From: Komagataeibacter oboediens
Lineage (GTDB): Bacteria > Pseudomonadota > Alphaproteobacteria > Acetobacterales > Acetobacteraceae
Length of the DNA stretch: 59,803 nucleotides
Reading direction: 5' to 3'
NCBI RefSeq assembly: GCF_003207815.1
Contig: NZ_NKTX01000016.1
Location: 1 to 59,803 of the forward strand
This document shows positions 52,289 to 59,703 of the stretch, piece after piece (position 1 is the first letter of the stretch; the number at the start of each line of letters is the position of its first letter). The notes under the pieces were generated by a model. It was not told where the DNA came from. It saw only the letters and a list, made by a program, of their open reading frames with translations, and ran no database searches. The position numbers were made by a program, and so were the translations under genes.

Positions 52289-53011
52289 ATGTCCCTGCAT
52301 ATGCATCCTGAGCAGATGCCTTCGGCCATAATGCCTGTTGTTCCGCCCGACATGCCGCCTGTCCCGGATGGCAGGATACCCGCCGGAACGACAGTGATAC
52401 AGGCCCTGTCCGGTTTTGACGTCGTCATCGTGCCAGGGCTGGACGGGTCGGGGCCGCAGCACTGGCAGTCACAATGGGAACTGTTTTTCCGCATGCATGG
52501 GGTAACGGTGCGGCGGGTGCAGCAGGACAACTGGACACATCCCCATTATCCGGACTGGGTGCAGGGCCTGCAACATGCCGTGCAGACCTGCCACCGGCCC
52601 GTTATCCTTGTTGCCCACAGCCTTGGCGCCATACTGGGCGTACGCATGGCGATCGAACAGGGGGCTGCGGGTATCGTGGGGGCATTTCTGGTCGCACCGG
52701 CGGATATCGACCATCATCACGGTCCCGAAGCGACACGGGTGGCCGGTTTTGCGCCACTGCCCGCAACACCGCTGCCTTTTCCCGCCGTGCTTATGGCCAG
52801 TCAGGATGACGAATGGCTGCGCATGCCCCGTGCCCGTGACCTTGCGGCCCGGTGGGGGGCGACACTGATCGATGCTGGCGCGGTTGGCCACATTGGCAAT
52901 CACGCCCGTGTCGGGCTATGGCCTGACGGTATGACAGCGCTGGAAAATCTGGTCCGTCTCATCCGCCAGCGTGCGCTCCACTCCGGGACAGGCACGCCGC
53001 GCCTGTCGTAA
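52289..53011 (+). CDS. RBBP9/YdeN-family serine hydrolase
   Basis: It has 240 residues from ATG 52289 (GGGAGTAAG site). After a ~40-residue Met/Pro-rich leader, the small alpha/beta hydrolase fold begins: FDVVIVPGLDGSGPQHWQSQWE, nucleophile elbow VAHSLGA, acid loop ASQDDEW and catalytic His in GHIGNHARVG. These are the COG3545 (YdeN/RBBP9) signatures. Substrates are unknown; relatives are esterase- or peptidase-like. It lies 60 bases downstream of the peroxiredoxin-like gene on the same strand and is probably co-transcribed. Confidence 0.85.
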   Translation: MSLHMHPEQMPSAIMPVVPPDMPPVPDGRIPAGTTVIQALSGFDVVIVPGLDGSGPQHWQSQWELFFRMHGVTVRRVQQDNWTHPHYPDWVQGLQHAVQTCHRPVILVAHSLGAILGVRMAIEQGAAGIVGAFLVAPADIDHHHGPEATRVAGFAPLPATPLPFPAVLMASQDDEWLRMPRARDLAARWGATLIDAGAVGHIGNHARVGLWPDGMTALENLVRLIRQRALHSGTGTPRLS

Positions 53012-53321
53012 TTACACACCCGACCGATACGCTGGCGATCGGCTTGCGCGCCCCACGACAGCCTGACCCGAGACCACCCGCACGGGCACCGGTGCGCAAT
53101 GGCGTCCGCCGGGGGGCATGATGGCCTGCTGCATGGTCGTCACGCTGACCGCCGGCATGAATTCAGTGCGACCAGCGGCGACGTGTGGATGGCGTTACGG
53201 TTCATAATAAAAAATATCCCGTATCCCTTCGCATGACAGGGCTTTCCATGGCATAGACACAAATGCAAATGCGTCGCATTTATTTATGATGCCGTAACGG
53301 AAGGGAGCCGTAGCGATCGAT
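53012..53321. other. 310-bp region upstream of the iron-reductase-like operon
   Basis: The first ~200 bases show nothing I can name. About 53200-53300 turns AT-rich and contains a palindromic iron-box candidate, described separately, close to the start of the DUF3649 gene. Confidence 0.5.
53264..53286. promoter_or_regulatory. Palindromic Fur-like box
   Basis: The core AAATGCG-T-CGCATTT (53268-53282) is a perfect 7-1-7 dyad inside TGCAAATGCG...GCATTTATTTA. It lies 36 bases before the DUF3649 gene and shares TGCAAATG and GCATTT elements with the region upstream of the siderophore receptor (8555-8585). Confidence 0.55.
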
Positions 53322-53576
53322 ATGACACAGGACAGGATGCGCCTGACACGCAACCGGGTGGGCGGCATTCTGTCTGCCTGCCTGGTTTCTTACGCGCTTG
53401 CCCATTCCATGGTCATTGCCAGCATATCAGCCAGCGCCGCCACCATGCAGCTTGGCCAGATCATCGCCCTTGCCTGCCTGCCCGTGTTGATCGTGCTATG
53501 TTTCAGTTCGTCTGCGGGGCTGCTGTCAGTCTGCATGGGTGGCGGCCTTGCAGTCCTTGTCGAACTGGTTTCGTAA
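53322..53576 (+). CDS. DUF3649-type small membrane protein, iron uptake
   Basis: An 84-residue protein with two or three membrane helices (about residues 13-32, 42-60, 63-82) and a basic N-terminus. Its place directly before a PepSY membrane protein and a DUF3325-type protein is the arrangement I know from iron-uptake loci, and the sequence fits DUF3649. The stop and the next start overlap as TAATG. Its job is probably as a subunit or helper of the PepSY protein; the family name is by context and appearance. Confidence 0.65.
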   Translation: MTQDRMRLTRNRVGGILSACLVSYALAHSMVIASISASAATMQLGQIIALACLPVLIVLCFSSSAGLLSVCMGGGLAVLVELVS

Positions 53577-55036
53577 TGCGTGAAACCCTGCGTACCCGTC
53601 TGGGGTGGCTACATGCCTGGGCCGGTTTTCTGGTCGGACTGATCGCGACGTGTATTTTCATGACGGGCACCCTGTCGGTATTTGATGAGGAAATGACACG
53701 GTGGATGCAGCCTGAAAACCAGGTACCGGCCAACGCCCCCCTGACGGACACCGCGCTGGATGCCGCGGCAGCCCTGATCCATGAACAGCAGCTGCGCGGA
53801 TCATCGGTTTTCCTGACCCTGCCATCCCCGCGGTCGCCCACCCTTGATGTGCTGCATTACGACGGGCAGAAGTTTGTCGGCACACTGTTCGACCCGCGCA
53901 GTGGTGTACCGATTACGGTACGTGCCACCATGGGGGGCACGTTCTTCTTCACTTTCCATTACACGCTGCTGGCCGGAACGACGGGCACCCGTCTTGTCGA
54001 TATTCTTGGCATCATCCTGCTTGTCACGATCGTGTCGGGCGTTGTCATACACCTGCGCGCGCTGGTGCCGGACATTGTCATGCTGCGCCTGTCCGCTGCG
54101 CGGCTGCGGGGATGGCTGGATGCCCACCTGCTGGTCGGTGTGTTGTTCCTGCCATTTACGCTCATGATCATCTACACCGGCACCGTGGTCAACGCGAACC
54201 TCATCCTGCCCGCAACACCGCTGACACACCTGTTCGCCCCGGAAAAGCCGGAAACGCCCGCGACCGGTCCGGCTGTCACCAACGCCGCTCCGCCGCCGCT
54301 GCCCGCGCTCGCCCCCCTTCTGGCGACGGCGCGCCGCAGCCTGCACGGTCGCGAGATCGGATTTATCCTTTTTTCTCCTGACCGGCTGAGCCTGTACGCC
54401 AGCGATGCATCCGGACCATTCCTGACCCGCGACCACGCCGATTTCAGCCTGCCGGACGGGCACCTGCTGGGCACGACCACAACACCCGGCCCGATTGCCC
54501 ATACCATACAGGCCATGCATGGACTGCATTATGCCCGCTTTGCCCCGTTGGGGTTGCGGTGGCTGTATTTCCTGTCGGGACTGTGCGCCACGGGCATCAT
54601 TGCCAGTGGACTGGTGCTGTTCATTATGAAACGCCGCCGCGCATCAGGGCTCCGGATCGGTTTTCGCATTGGTGAAGGTCTGACAATTACGACCGTTACC
54701 GGACTGCCCATCAGCATACTGGTGTTCCTGTGGAGCAACCACCTGCTGCCCGCCACCATGACGGGACGCGACAGGCTGGAAACCGGCCTTCTTTTTGGTG
54801 CATGGATTTTATGTGCCGGACATGCCGCCCTTCATTCCACCAGCACATCCATGAATACGGCCTGGCGGCCACAACTGGTCATGATCGCATTGCTGGGGGG
54901 CGGCCTGCCGGTGCTTGATATCGTGACCTGCCCCCATGCGGTCCGCAGCCTGTGGGCAATCCATGCCGGAATGGACGGGATGGGCGTGCTTGCCGCCATC
55001 ATGGCGCTGTATGCCCGGCGTCAACTGCGGGGATGA
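53576..55036 (+). CDS. PepSY-domain membrane protein, siderophore reductase-like (FoxB/PiuB type)
   Basis: It has 486 residues from ATG 53576. An N-terminal membrane helix is preceded by the family start LRTRLGWLHAWAGFLVGLIATCIFMTGTLSVFDEEMTRWMQP. A large periplasmic domain with a PepSY segment (LTDTALDAAAALIHEQQLRGSSVFL) follows, then further helices (about 135-155, 185-210, 335-360, 375-400, 410-430, 440-465). Conserved His residues near the helices (HAW, HYT, HLL) could bind haem, as reported for reductases of this group that release iron from siderophores. A Fur-like box precedes the operon. Confidence 0.82.
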   Translation: MRETLRTRLGWLHAWAGFLVGLIATCIFMTGTLSVFDEEMTRWMQPENQVPANAPLTDTALDAAAALIHEQQLRGSSVFLTLPSPRSPTLDVLHYDGQKFVGTLFDPRSGVPITVRATMGGTFFFTFHYTLLAGTTGTRLVDILGIILLVTIVSGVVIHLRALVPDIVMLRLSAARLRGWLDAHLLVGVLFLPFTLMIIYTGTVVNANLILPATPLTHLFAPEKPETPATGPAVTNAAPPPLPALAPLLATARRSLHGREIGFILFSPDRLSLYASDASGPFLTRDHADFSLPDGHLLGTTTTPGPIAHTIQAMHGLHYARFAPLGLRWLYFLSGLCATGIIASGLVLFIMKRRRASGLRIGFRIGEGLTITTVTGLPISILVFLWSNHLLPATMTGRDRLETGLLFGAWILCAGHAALHSTSTSMNTAWRPQLVMIALLGGGLPVLDIVTCPHAVRSLWAIHAGMDGMGVLAAIMALYARRQLRG

Positions 55037-55042
55037 CGGAAC

Positions 55043-55309
55043 ATGATCTTTGTCATCATCTGCGGGCTATGGCTGCTGGCATTTACGTGCCATGTGCGGC
55101 TGCAGCCAGCCCGTTACCGGTTTGCACGGCTGACGCCACCCGGGCGGTGCATGGCAATCATGGGCCGGGTTGCCGCACCTGCCTGTGCATTGATGCTGGC
55201 AATCCGGCCTGATGGGATGACAGGCATACTGACATGGTTCGCCAGCCTGTCGATTACGGGCCTGCTTGTGGCCCTGTGGCTGGCATTACGCCGCCGAACG
55301 GCCGCGTAA
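55043..55309 (+). CDS. DUF3325-type small membrane protein
   Basis: An 88-residue protein with three short hydrophobic segments (about residues 1-14, 37-52, 63-82). It contains the phrase RLQPARYRFARLTPPGRCMAIMGR between helices 1 and 2. It follows the PepSY gene by 6 bases and completes the DUF3649-PepSY-DUF3325 trio. Assigned mainly by context. Confidence 0.65.
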   Translation: MIFVIICGLWLLAFTCHVRLQPARYRFARLTPPGRCMAIMGRVAAPACALMLAIRPDGMTGILTWFASLSITGLLVALWLALRRRTAA

Positions 55310-55329
55310 TCCCAACCAGCGGACGGGCG

Positions 55330-55743
55330 TTACCATCCACCCCAGCCCCAACCGCCCACATAGCCACCATAAGGATAGCCATAATAGCCGGGATACCCGT
55401 AAGCAGGATAACCGTAACCGTATCCATAACCATCGTAATAACCCGGCGGACCATACCATCCCGGGCCACCCCAGCCGCCACCACGCGGCCCCCTGTCCCA
55501 GCCACCGCCGCGAGGGCCGCCACCGGGACCACCATACCCCGGGCCACCCCGACCGCCGCCGGGTCCACCAAAGCCCGGACCACCACGACCACCACCGCCG
55601 GGTCCACCCGGACCGCCATGTCCCCCGCCACCCGGACCACCACCGGGACCATGCTGCGCATGGGCGCACGACAGCGGAAAAACCGGTGCGGCGGCCAGCG
55701 CCATGACGGTAAAAGCCGTCATCAGGGATTTCATATACTTCAT
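55330..55743 (-). CDS. Secreted glycine-rich protein
   Basis: A 137-residue protein. The signal peptide is about 1-29 (MKSLMTAFTVMALAAAPVFPLSCAHA). The mature region is dominated by GGPGGGG and GRGG repeats, then a Gly/Tyr/Pro tail (YGYGYGYPAYGYPGYYGYP) ending WGWGGW. This is disordered, surface- or matrix-like sequence. The Cys before AHA is inside the signal region and is not a lipobox. It converges on the DUF3325 gene 20 bases away. Function unknown. Confidence 0.7.
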   Translation of the reverse strand: MKYMKSLMTAFTVMALAAAPVFPLSCAHAQHGPGGGPGGGGHGGPGGPGGGGRGGPGFGGPGGGRGGPGYGGPGGGPRGGGWDRGPRGGGWGGPGWYGPPGYYDGYGYGYGYPAYGYPGYYGYPYGGYVGGWGWGGW

Positions 55744-56009
55744 TACCGTACTCCTCTCCGCCTAAACTGATATCAGCCCACGACAAAACAATGGCGAATT
55801 GTCACATTAGTGTATCAATACCACATCCATTTCGGGATACAGGCCTGATTCCCCTGCATGACCTGTCGCAGTCGACAGAAAAATATAGACCTCGCCAATA
55901 CCGAGAAGGACCGGTAGAGGGCAGATTTACCTGTGACATGAATACCATGCTGCCGCATCCATATGCCCGACAGCACCCAAAAAACGGCTTACGAAGCGTC
56001 CTGTAAATC

Positions 56010-56130
56010 TACTGAAATTTTTTGGTAAAACTTTTTTCAAAAAGCTGAGGAAAACCTCGTCTTAAAAAAGGCGACATTCAAAAACTTTTATTTATTTTTA
56101 TTAATGATTCATTTTCAAACAGCTTTCCAT
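56010..56130. repeat. Intergenic hairpin repeat, copy F
   Basis: GGTAAAACTTTTTTCAAAAAG is followed by AAAAAAGGCGACATTCAAAA and a tail TTAATGATTCATTTTCAAACAGCTTTCC. It aligns with copy A over about 60 bases (3911-3970), with roughly three quarters identity by eye. Confidence 0.6.
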
Positions 56131-56456
56131 GCGCATCGACCGCGATACGATAGGCCATTTGATTACAGGGGAGGGATGGTCCGAACGTTATGGACAAGAT
56201 CGTACCCTGCAGTCTTTTCAAGCGCCGGAATTGCGTTCATGTCGTGATGATCGCCCGGACTGACTGTCATGGATAAAGTTCAGGCAGGTTTCACGATCCG
56301 ACGTAATCAATATGCCATCATTGCCACGAAACCATCCCGAACGGCATCGGGTATTTCTGGAGGCAGACCAATCCGGAATTTTTATTCGGTGGGGTAAACC
56401 AATCGCCAGAGCATGCCGGGCAAGGCACTTCCTCACGCTGGCGCCAAAAATTTCCA

Positions 56457-56502
56457 GGTGAAGCTTTTACAGAAAACCTTGGAAAAAGGCCGCCTGCTGA
56501 TT
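56457..56502. repeat. Partial intergenic hairpin repeat, copy G, inverted
   Basis: GGTGAAGCTTTTACAG...AAAAAGGCCGCC is, in reverse complement, similar to the GGCGGC...AAGCTTTTT...AAGCTTCACC half of the family. It is degraded. Confidence 0.4.
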
Positions 56503-57039
56503 CGTCCCGTGTTTCATCAACCGGTCAATTAAACATGTCGCTTCATGAAAGACAGAGCCGAGTGGCCTGGTGACACGACGCGGTGCAGGATACAGCCGGG
56601 CTTTCCCATAAAAGCCCGGCCATACGCATTCAGGCTGGCGCGCCCGGCAGCGGCAGTTCGCCTGTCAGGAAATTACATCATTGTTTTAATTGAATAAGTT
56701 TCCGTATTTTCTGTTGGTATCAGCAAAATTCGCCTATCGCGAAAGAAACCGCACTTGTACCATTCATCAATCCGTGCCTATAATGCCCGTGCTGCGGCGG
56801 TCCCATCTTCAATTGGTGATCCGGGCGCAATGGCCGTCGCAGCACCGCATTTCTAGAGGCTTTCGGGTCGCGGCGGGTGGAAGCCCCGCACCAGTTTTAG
56901 GTTCCAGATTCTATGGCGGCGTGGATGGACACGCGGGAAGACGAACGTGAAGCCGAGGCGGCATTTTGCTGAGCATGTAGGCTAAGCCCAAACGATAACA
57001 GCCGGTATCAAGCCCGGCCCGCAGTAATCTGGCACAGAG

Positions 57040-57068
57040 CGGCAGGGCCTTCGGGTTCCTGCCGTTTT
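57040..57068 (+). terminator. Terminator-like hairpin in the nrdB leader
   Basis: CGGCAGGGCC-TTCG-GGTTCCTGCCG pairs (with G-T pairs and one bulged C) around a UUCG loop and is followed by TTTTC. It ends 18 bases before the nrdB start codon. Either it ends a short upstream transcript or it works as an attenuator for nrdB. The stem is similar to the cold-shock gene terminator (CGGCAGGAAC...GTTCCTGCCG). Confidence 0.6.
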
Positions 57069-57086
57069 CGTCTGTAAGGAACGAAG

Positions 57087-58055
57087 ATGACACAGACCCT
57101 TCTCACACCCAGCCCGGTATACAAGCCCTTCCGCTATCCGTGGGCGTTCGAGGCATGGAAAACCCAGCAGTCCTTGCACTGGCTGCCCGAGGAAATCCCC
57201 TTGGGCGATGACGTGAAGGACTGGAACAATAACCTGTCCGATACGGAAAAATATCTGGTCACCCAGATCTTCCGCCTATTCACCCAGCAGGATACGGAAG
57301 TCGAGAACGCCTATATCGACCTGTATATGCCCCGGTTCAAGCCGACCGAAGTGCGAATGATGCTGTCAGCGTTCACCAATATGGAATCCATCCATCAGGC
57401 TGCCTACAGCCACCTGCTGGACACCATCGGCATGCCGGAAACCGAATATGCTGCCTTCCTTGAATATGAGGAAATGGCAGCTAAGCACGAGTTCTTGCAG
57501 CGGTTCAACATGGACGATCACCACAATACCGCCCTGTCCATGGCCGTTTTTGCCGGGTTTACCGAAGGGCTACAGCTATTCGCATCCTTCGCCATGCTGC
57601 TCAACTTCCCCCGGCATAACCGGATGAAGGGCATGGGGCAGGTCGTGACGTGGTCCGTGCGGGACGAGAGCCTGCACGTTGAATCCATCACGCGCCTGTT
57701 CAAAACATACATGCAGGAGTTCGGGCATCAGATCGACAAGGCTGCCGTGGCAGATGCCATTCATCTGGCCTGTCGTGAGATCGTGACCAACGAGGACCGC
57801 TTCATTGACCTGGCTTTCCACATGGGGCCAGTCGAGGGGCTGACAGCCGCCGAGGTCAAGCAGTATATCCGCTTCATCGCCAATCGCCGCCTGATCGGGC
57901 TGGAACTAGACCCGATCTATGACGTTCCCAGCAATCCCCTGCCGTGGATTGATGAAATGATGAACGCGGTCGAACACGCCAATTTCTTTGAGAACCGGGC
58001 GACCGAATACAGCCGGGGCGCTACACTTGGAACCTGGGATGAGGCTTTCGATTGA
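57087..58055 (+). CDS. nrdB: Class I ribonucleotide reductase, beta subunit
   Basis: A 322-residue ferritin-like di-metal radical subunit, of the shorter NrdB type (E. coli NrdB is 376). Ligand motifs are visible: LFTQQDTEVEN (first carboxylate region), MESIHQAAY (E-x-x-H plus the radical Tyr), FTEGLQLFASF (Glu) and RDESLHVES (E-x-x-H). The start at ATG 57087 follows an AAGGAACG site. It makes the tyrosyl radical needed by NrdA; nrdA is not in this window. Downstream genes converge 63 bases away and look phage-derived, so this copy may be prophage cargo or the chromosomal gene next to an integrated phage. A terminator-like hairpin lies in its leader. Confidence 0.92.
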   Translation: MTQTLLTPSPVYKPFRYPWAFEAWKTQQSLHWLPEEIPLGDDVKDWNNNLSDTEKYLVTQIFRLFTQQDTEVENAYIDLYMPRFKPTEVRMMLSAFTNMESIHQAAYSHLLDTIGMPETEYAAFLEYEEMAAKHEFLQRFNMDDHHNTALSMAVFAGFTEGLQLFASFAMLLNFPRHNRMKGMGQVVTWSVRDESLHVESITRLFKTYMQEFGHQIDKAAVADAIHLACREIVTNEDRFIDLAFHMGPVEGLTAAEVKQYIRFIANRRLIGLELDPIYDVPSNPLPWIDEMMNAVEHANFFENRATEYSRGATLGTWDEAFD

Positions 58056-58118
58056 GGTCGGGCACTTCCTTCCTGCACCCTCTCCGCAAACAGAACAGCC
58101 GGTGCAGCCAGCGCCAGA

Positions 58119-58742
58119 TCACCGATGACCGCCCACGAACGGCACGTCAGGCTCATGCCTGACACACTCGCCTGCGTCCCAGGTATCAATCATCGCCTGC
58201 ACCCTCCCTCGCAGTTCCTCCCGATCGGCAATCAGTCGGGCTGCCTCAGCGTGCCGGGCATCATCATTCTGCGCGAACATGGACGCCTCATAGCCAAGCT
58301 GACGGCCCATCTCCACATCCGGCATGGATGATAGGGGCGCGTAGGACACTGGCAGGCTAACCTGCTGCCCGCGCACTCGGCTTGCATCGGCCTGCACGCC
58401 GAACGTGGGCGCGGTCGTGATTGCCCCTACGGTGAACTGTCCGCCCTGCGTGAACTGCCCGGACAGTTGCAGCGTCACGTCGCCTGCAATTGTGCCTACC
58501 ACCGGGTCGGGCCGGTCCTGACTGCACTGCGCCGCCCGGACAGCGCGGACGAACAGCGCGTCCTGATCTTCTGTCCAATCGCCTGCGTGCGATACCGAAA
58601 CCACCCCGGCCTGCGCCAGACTGGTCTGAATGCCTGCCATGGCCTGCGGAATGGTAGTTGCGACGCGGGCCGGGTGGACAGCGCACCCCGACAGGCCGAC
58701 CATGCAGGCGAACAGGAAGGCTGCGCGGTCGCCTCGGTTCAC
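58119..58742 (-). CDS. Prophage-like lipoprotein
   Basis: A 207-residue protein with a lipoprotein signal (FACMVGLSGC, lipid-modified Cys20). The mature part has no family I recognise. It contains DWTEDQDALFVRAVRAAQ (helical), a Gly/Thr/Gln beta-rich centre (VTLQLSGQFTQGGQFTVGAITT) and a charged C-terminal helix (ARHAEAARLIADREELRGRVQAMIDTW). Its start overlaps the stop of the upstream peptidase-like gene by 4 bases. Outer-spanin or virion-associated functions are possible but not shown. Confidence 0.7.
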   Translation of the reverse strand: MNRGDRAAFLFACMVGLSGCAVHPARVATTIPQAMAGIQTSLAQAGVVSVSHAGDWTEDQDALFVRAVRAAQCSQDRPDPVVGTIAGDVTLQLSGQFTQGGQFTVGAITTAPTFGVQADASRVRGQQVSLPVSYAPLSSMPDVEMGRQLGYEASMFAQNDDARHAEAARLIADREELRGRVQAMIDTWDAGECVRHEPDVPFVGGHR

Positions 58743-59542
58743 GCTACACCCCGCAGATATGCCGCATTGGCCTCAACCAGCGCCGTCCAGTCATCACCAG
58801 CCGGATACAGGCCGCCGGGCGCGTGCAACTGACCCCATGCCAGCCCGTGCGCTTCCATGATCCGCGACCGGACCCATCGCCATGTTGCTTTCTGCTTGCC
58901 GCCCCATGTCAGCAGGGTGACCAGATCAGTGTCATCAGTGCCCGCGTAGTCCCACAGCAGTAGGCAGTGGCCGCCCGCGCTGCCCGGCGTCGGGTCGCCA
59001 TGGTCAGCCGGGCTGTCCGTGTCCCACACAGGCGGCAGGTTGCCATCCTGGTCTTCCCACATATCCGCCGTGGCAAGCTGCACGCCCAGATAGGCAGCAG
59101 ACAGGCCTGCGGTGATGTTGCGGATTCCGTTCAGGTCGCCCGGATCGGCACTCCCCCAGCACGGATACAGGGTCTGATCGGTCAGGGCGCATCCGTCACG
59201 GGACGCTGATGTCAGCACATCAACCTCCACGCCACCGTTGTCCGTGTTCGGGTTGCCTGGCACGTAGCCGGTGGACTGGCTGTAGAACCGGATTGCCGCT
59301 TCTGTGGTGATGCCTGCCACGTCAAAGCCAGCCAGCGCAGCCGTGGCGTGCATGTGGTTGAAGATGCCTGCGCTGGTGCAGTCCCCCAGCGCGTCATTGC
59401 CCAACATGCCGGGGTGCGGGTCGATATGGTCACGGATCAGCCGCGCCGGAGCCTGCCGGGAGCAGAACCCGCGCATGACGGACAGATGCGGCTGGCCGGG
59501 CCGGTGTTCAGCCGGGCGGCAGCCGAGGAAGCGTTTTGTCAT
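58739..59542 (-). CDS. Papain-like-fold prophage protein (predicted Cys/His active site)
   Basis: A 267-residue protein. MLGNDALGDCTSAGIFNHMHA (Cys55) resembles the nucleophile loop of papain-like (C1/C39-type) proteins found in phages. SAGGHCLLLWDY supplies a candidate His192, and LLTWGGKQKATW a following Trp-Gly strand. A catalytic Cys-His pair is therefore plausible. No signal peptide is present. It overlaps both neighbours by 4 bases in a compact leftward operon. Such proteins might process virion components or cleave cell wall, but the activity is inferred. Confidence 0.65.
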   Translation of the reverse strand: MTKRFLGCRPAEHRPGQPHLSVMRGFCSRQAPARLIRDHIDPHPGMLGNDALGDCTSAGIFNHMHATAALAGFDVAGITTEAAIRFYSQSTGYVPGNPNTDNGGVEVDVLTSASRDGCALTDQTLYPCWGSADPGDLNGIRNITAGLSAAYLGVQLATADMWEDQDGNLPPVWDTDSPADHGDPTPGSAGGHCLLLWDYAGTDDTDLVTLLTWGGKQKATWRWVRSRIMEAHGLAWGQLHAPGGLYPAGDDWTALVEANAAYLRGVA

Positions 59543-59703
59543 TTTGTATTATCCGATGGATCAGGCGCAGGCGGCCCGAGCGTGTCGTCAATCTGGCGCC
59601 TGCGCTGATGTTCCCGCCATGCGGCGATGCCGAACGCCAACACCTGCGAGAACGCCGCGCCGGTCAGGAACAGGCCCAGACCAGCGAGAGAATGAATGGT
59701 CAA
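59539..59703 (-). CDS. 54-residue membrane protein, holin-like
   Basis: Translated from TTG 59701-59703, the only in-frame start after an upstream stop. The TTG overlaps the preceding gene's TGA (TTGA), and its own TGA overlaps the next ATG (ATGA). It has one hydrophobic span (SLAGLGLFLTGAAFSQVLAFGIAAW), then a basic stretch (EHQRRRQ) and a polar tail (IDDTLGPPAPDPSDNTK). Size and topology would suit a small holin or spacer protein of a lysis module, with low certainty. Confidence 0.55.
   Translation of the reverse strand: MTIHSLAGLGLFLTGAAFSQVLAFGIAAWREHQRRRQIDDTLGPPAPDPSDNTK

Larger units (their letters stand above)
55744..57086. other. 1.3-kb region without a convincing gene, before nrdB
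   Basis: Only short frames with poor composition occur. Items seen are repeat copy F (56010-56130), a partial copy G (56457-56502), and an exact inverted repeat GCCGGGCTTT-CCCATA-AAAGCCCGGC (56595-56620). The ~250 bases before nrdB (about 56800-57080) are GC-rich and look structured, ending in a hairpin at 57040-57068. I could not match this to a known riboswitch, tmRNA, RNase P or 6S RNA by eye. Confidence 0.5.

Noticed and set aside
55791-56006. 71-codon plus-strand frame
   Set aside because: It has irregular composition and no ribosome site, and ends at a repeat copy; likely non-coding.
56218-56436. 72-codon minus-strand frame
   Set aside because: No domain; could be the decayed end of a mobile gene but nothing supports it.
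56690-56950. 86-codon plus-strand frame upstream of nrdB
   Set aside because: The first codons look membrane-like but the rest is random, with no ribosome site; a structured RNA leader is at least as likely.
56800-57080. Cobalamin riboswitch, tmRNA, RNase P or 6S RNA in the nrdB leader
   Set aside because: I looked for the B12 box, a tag-like reading frame, the RNase P core and T-loop motifs and found none that fit.
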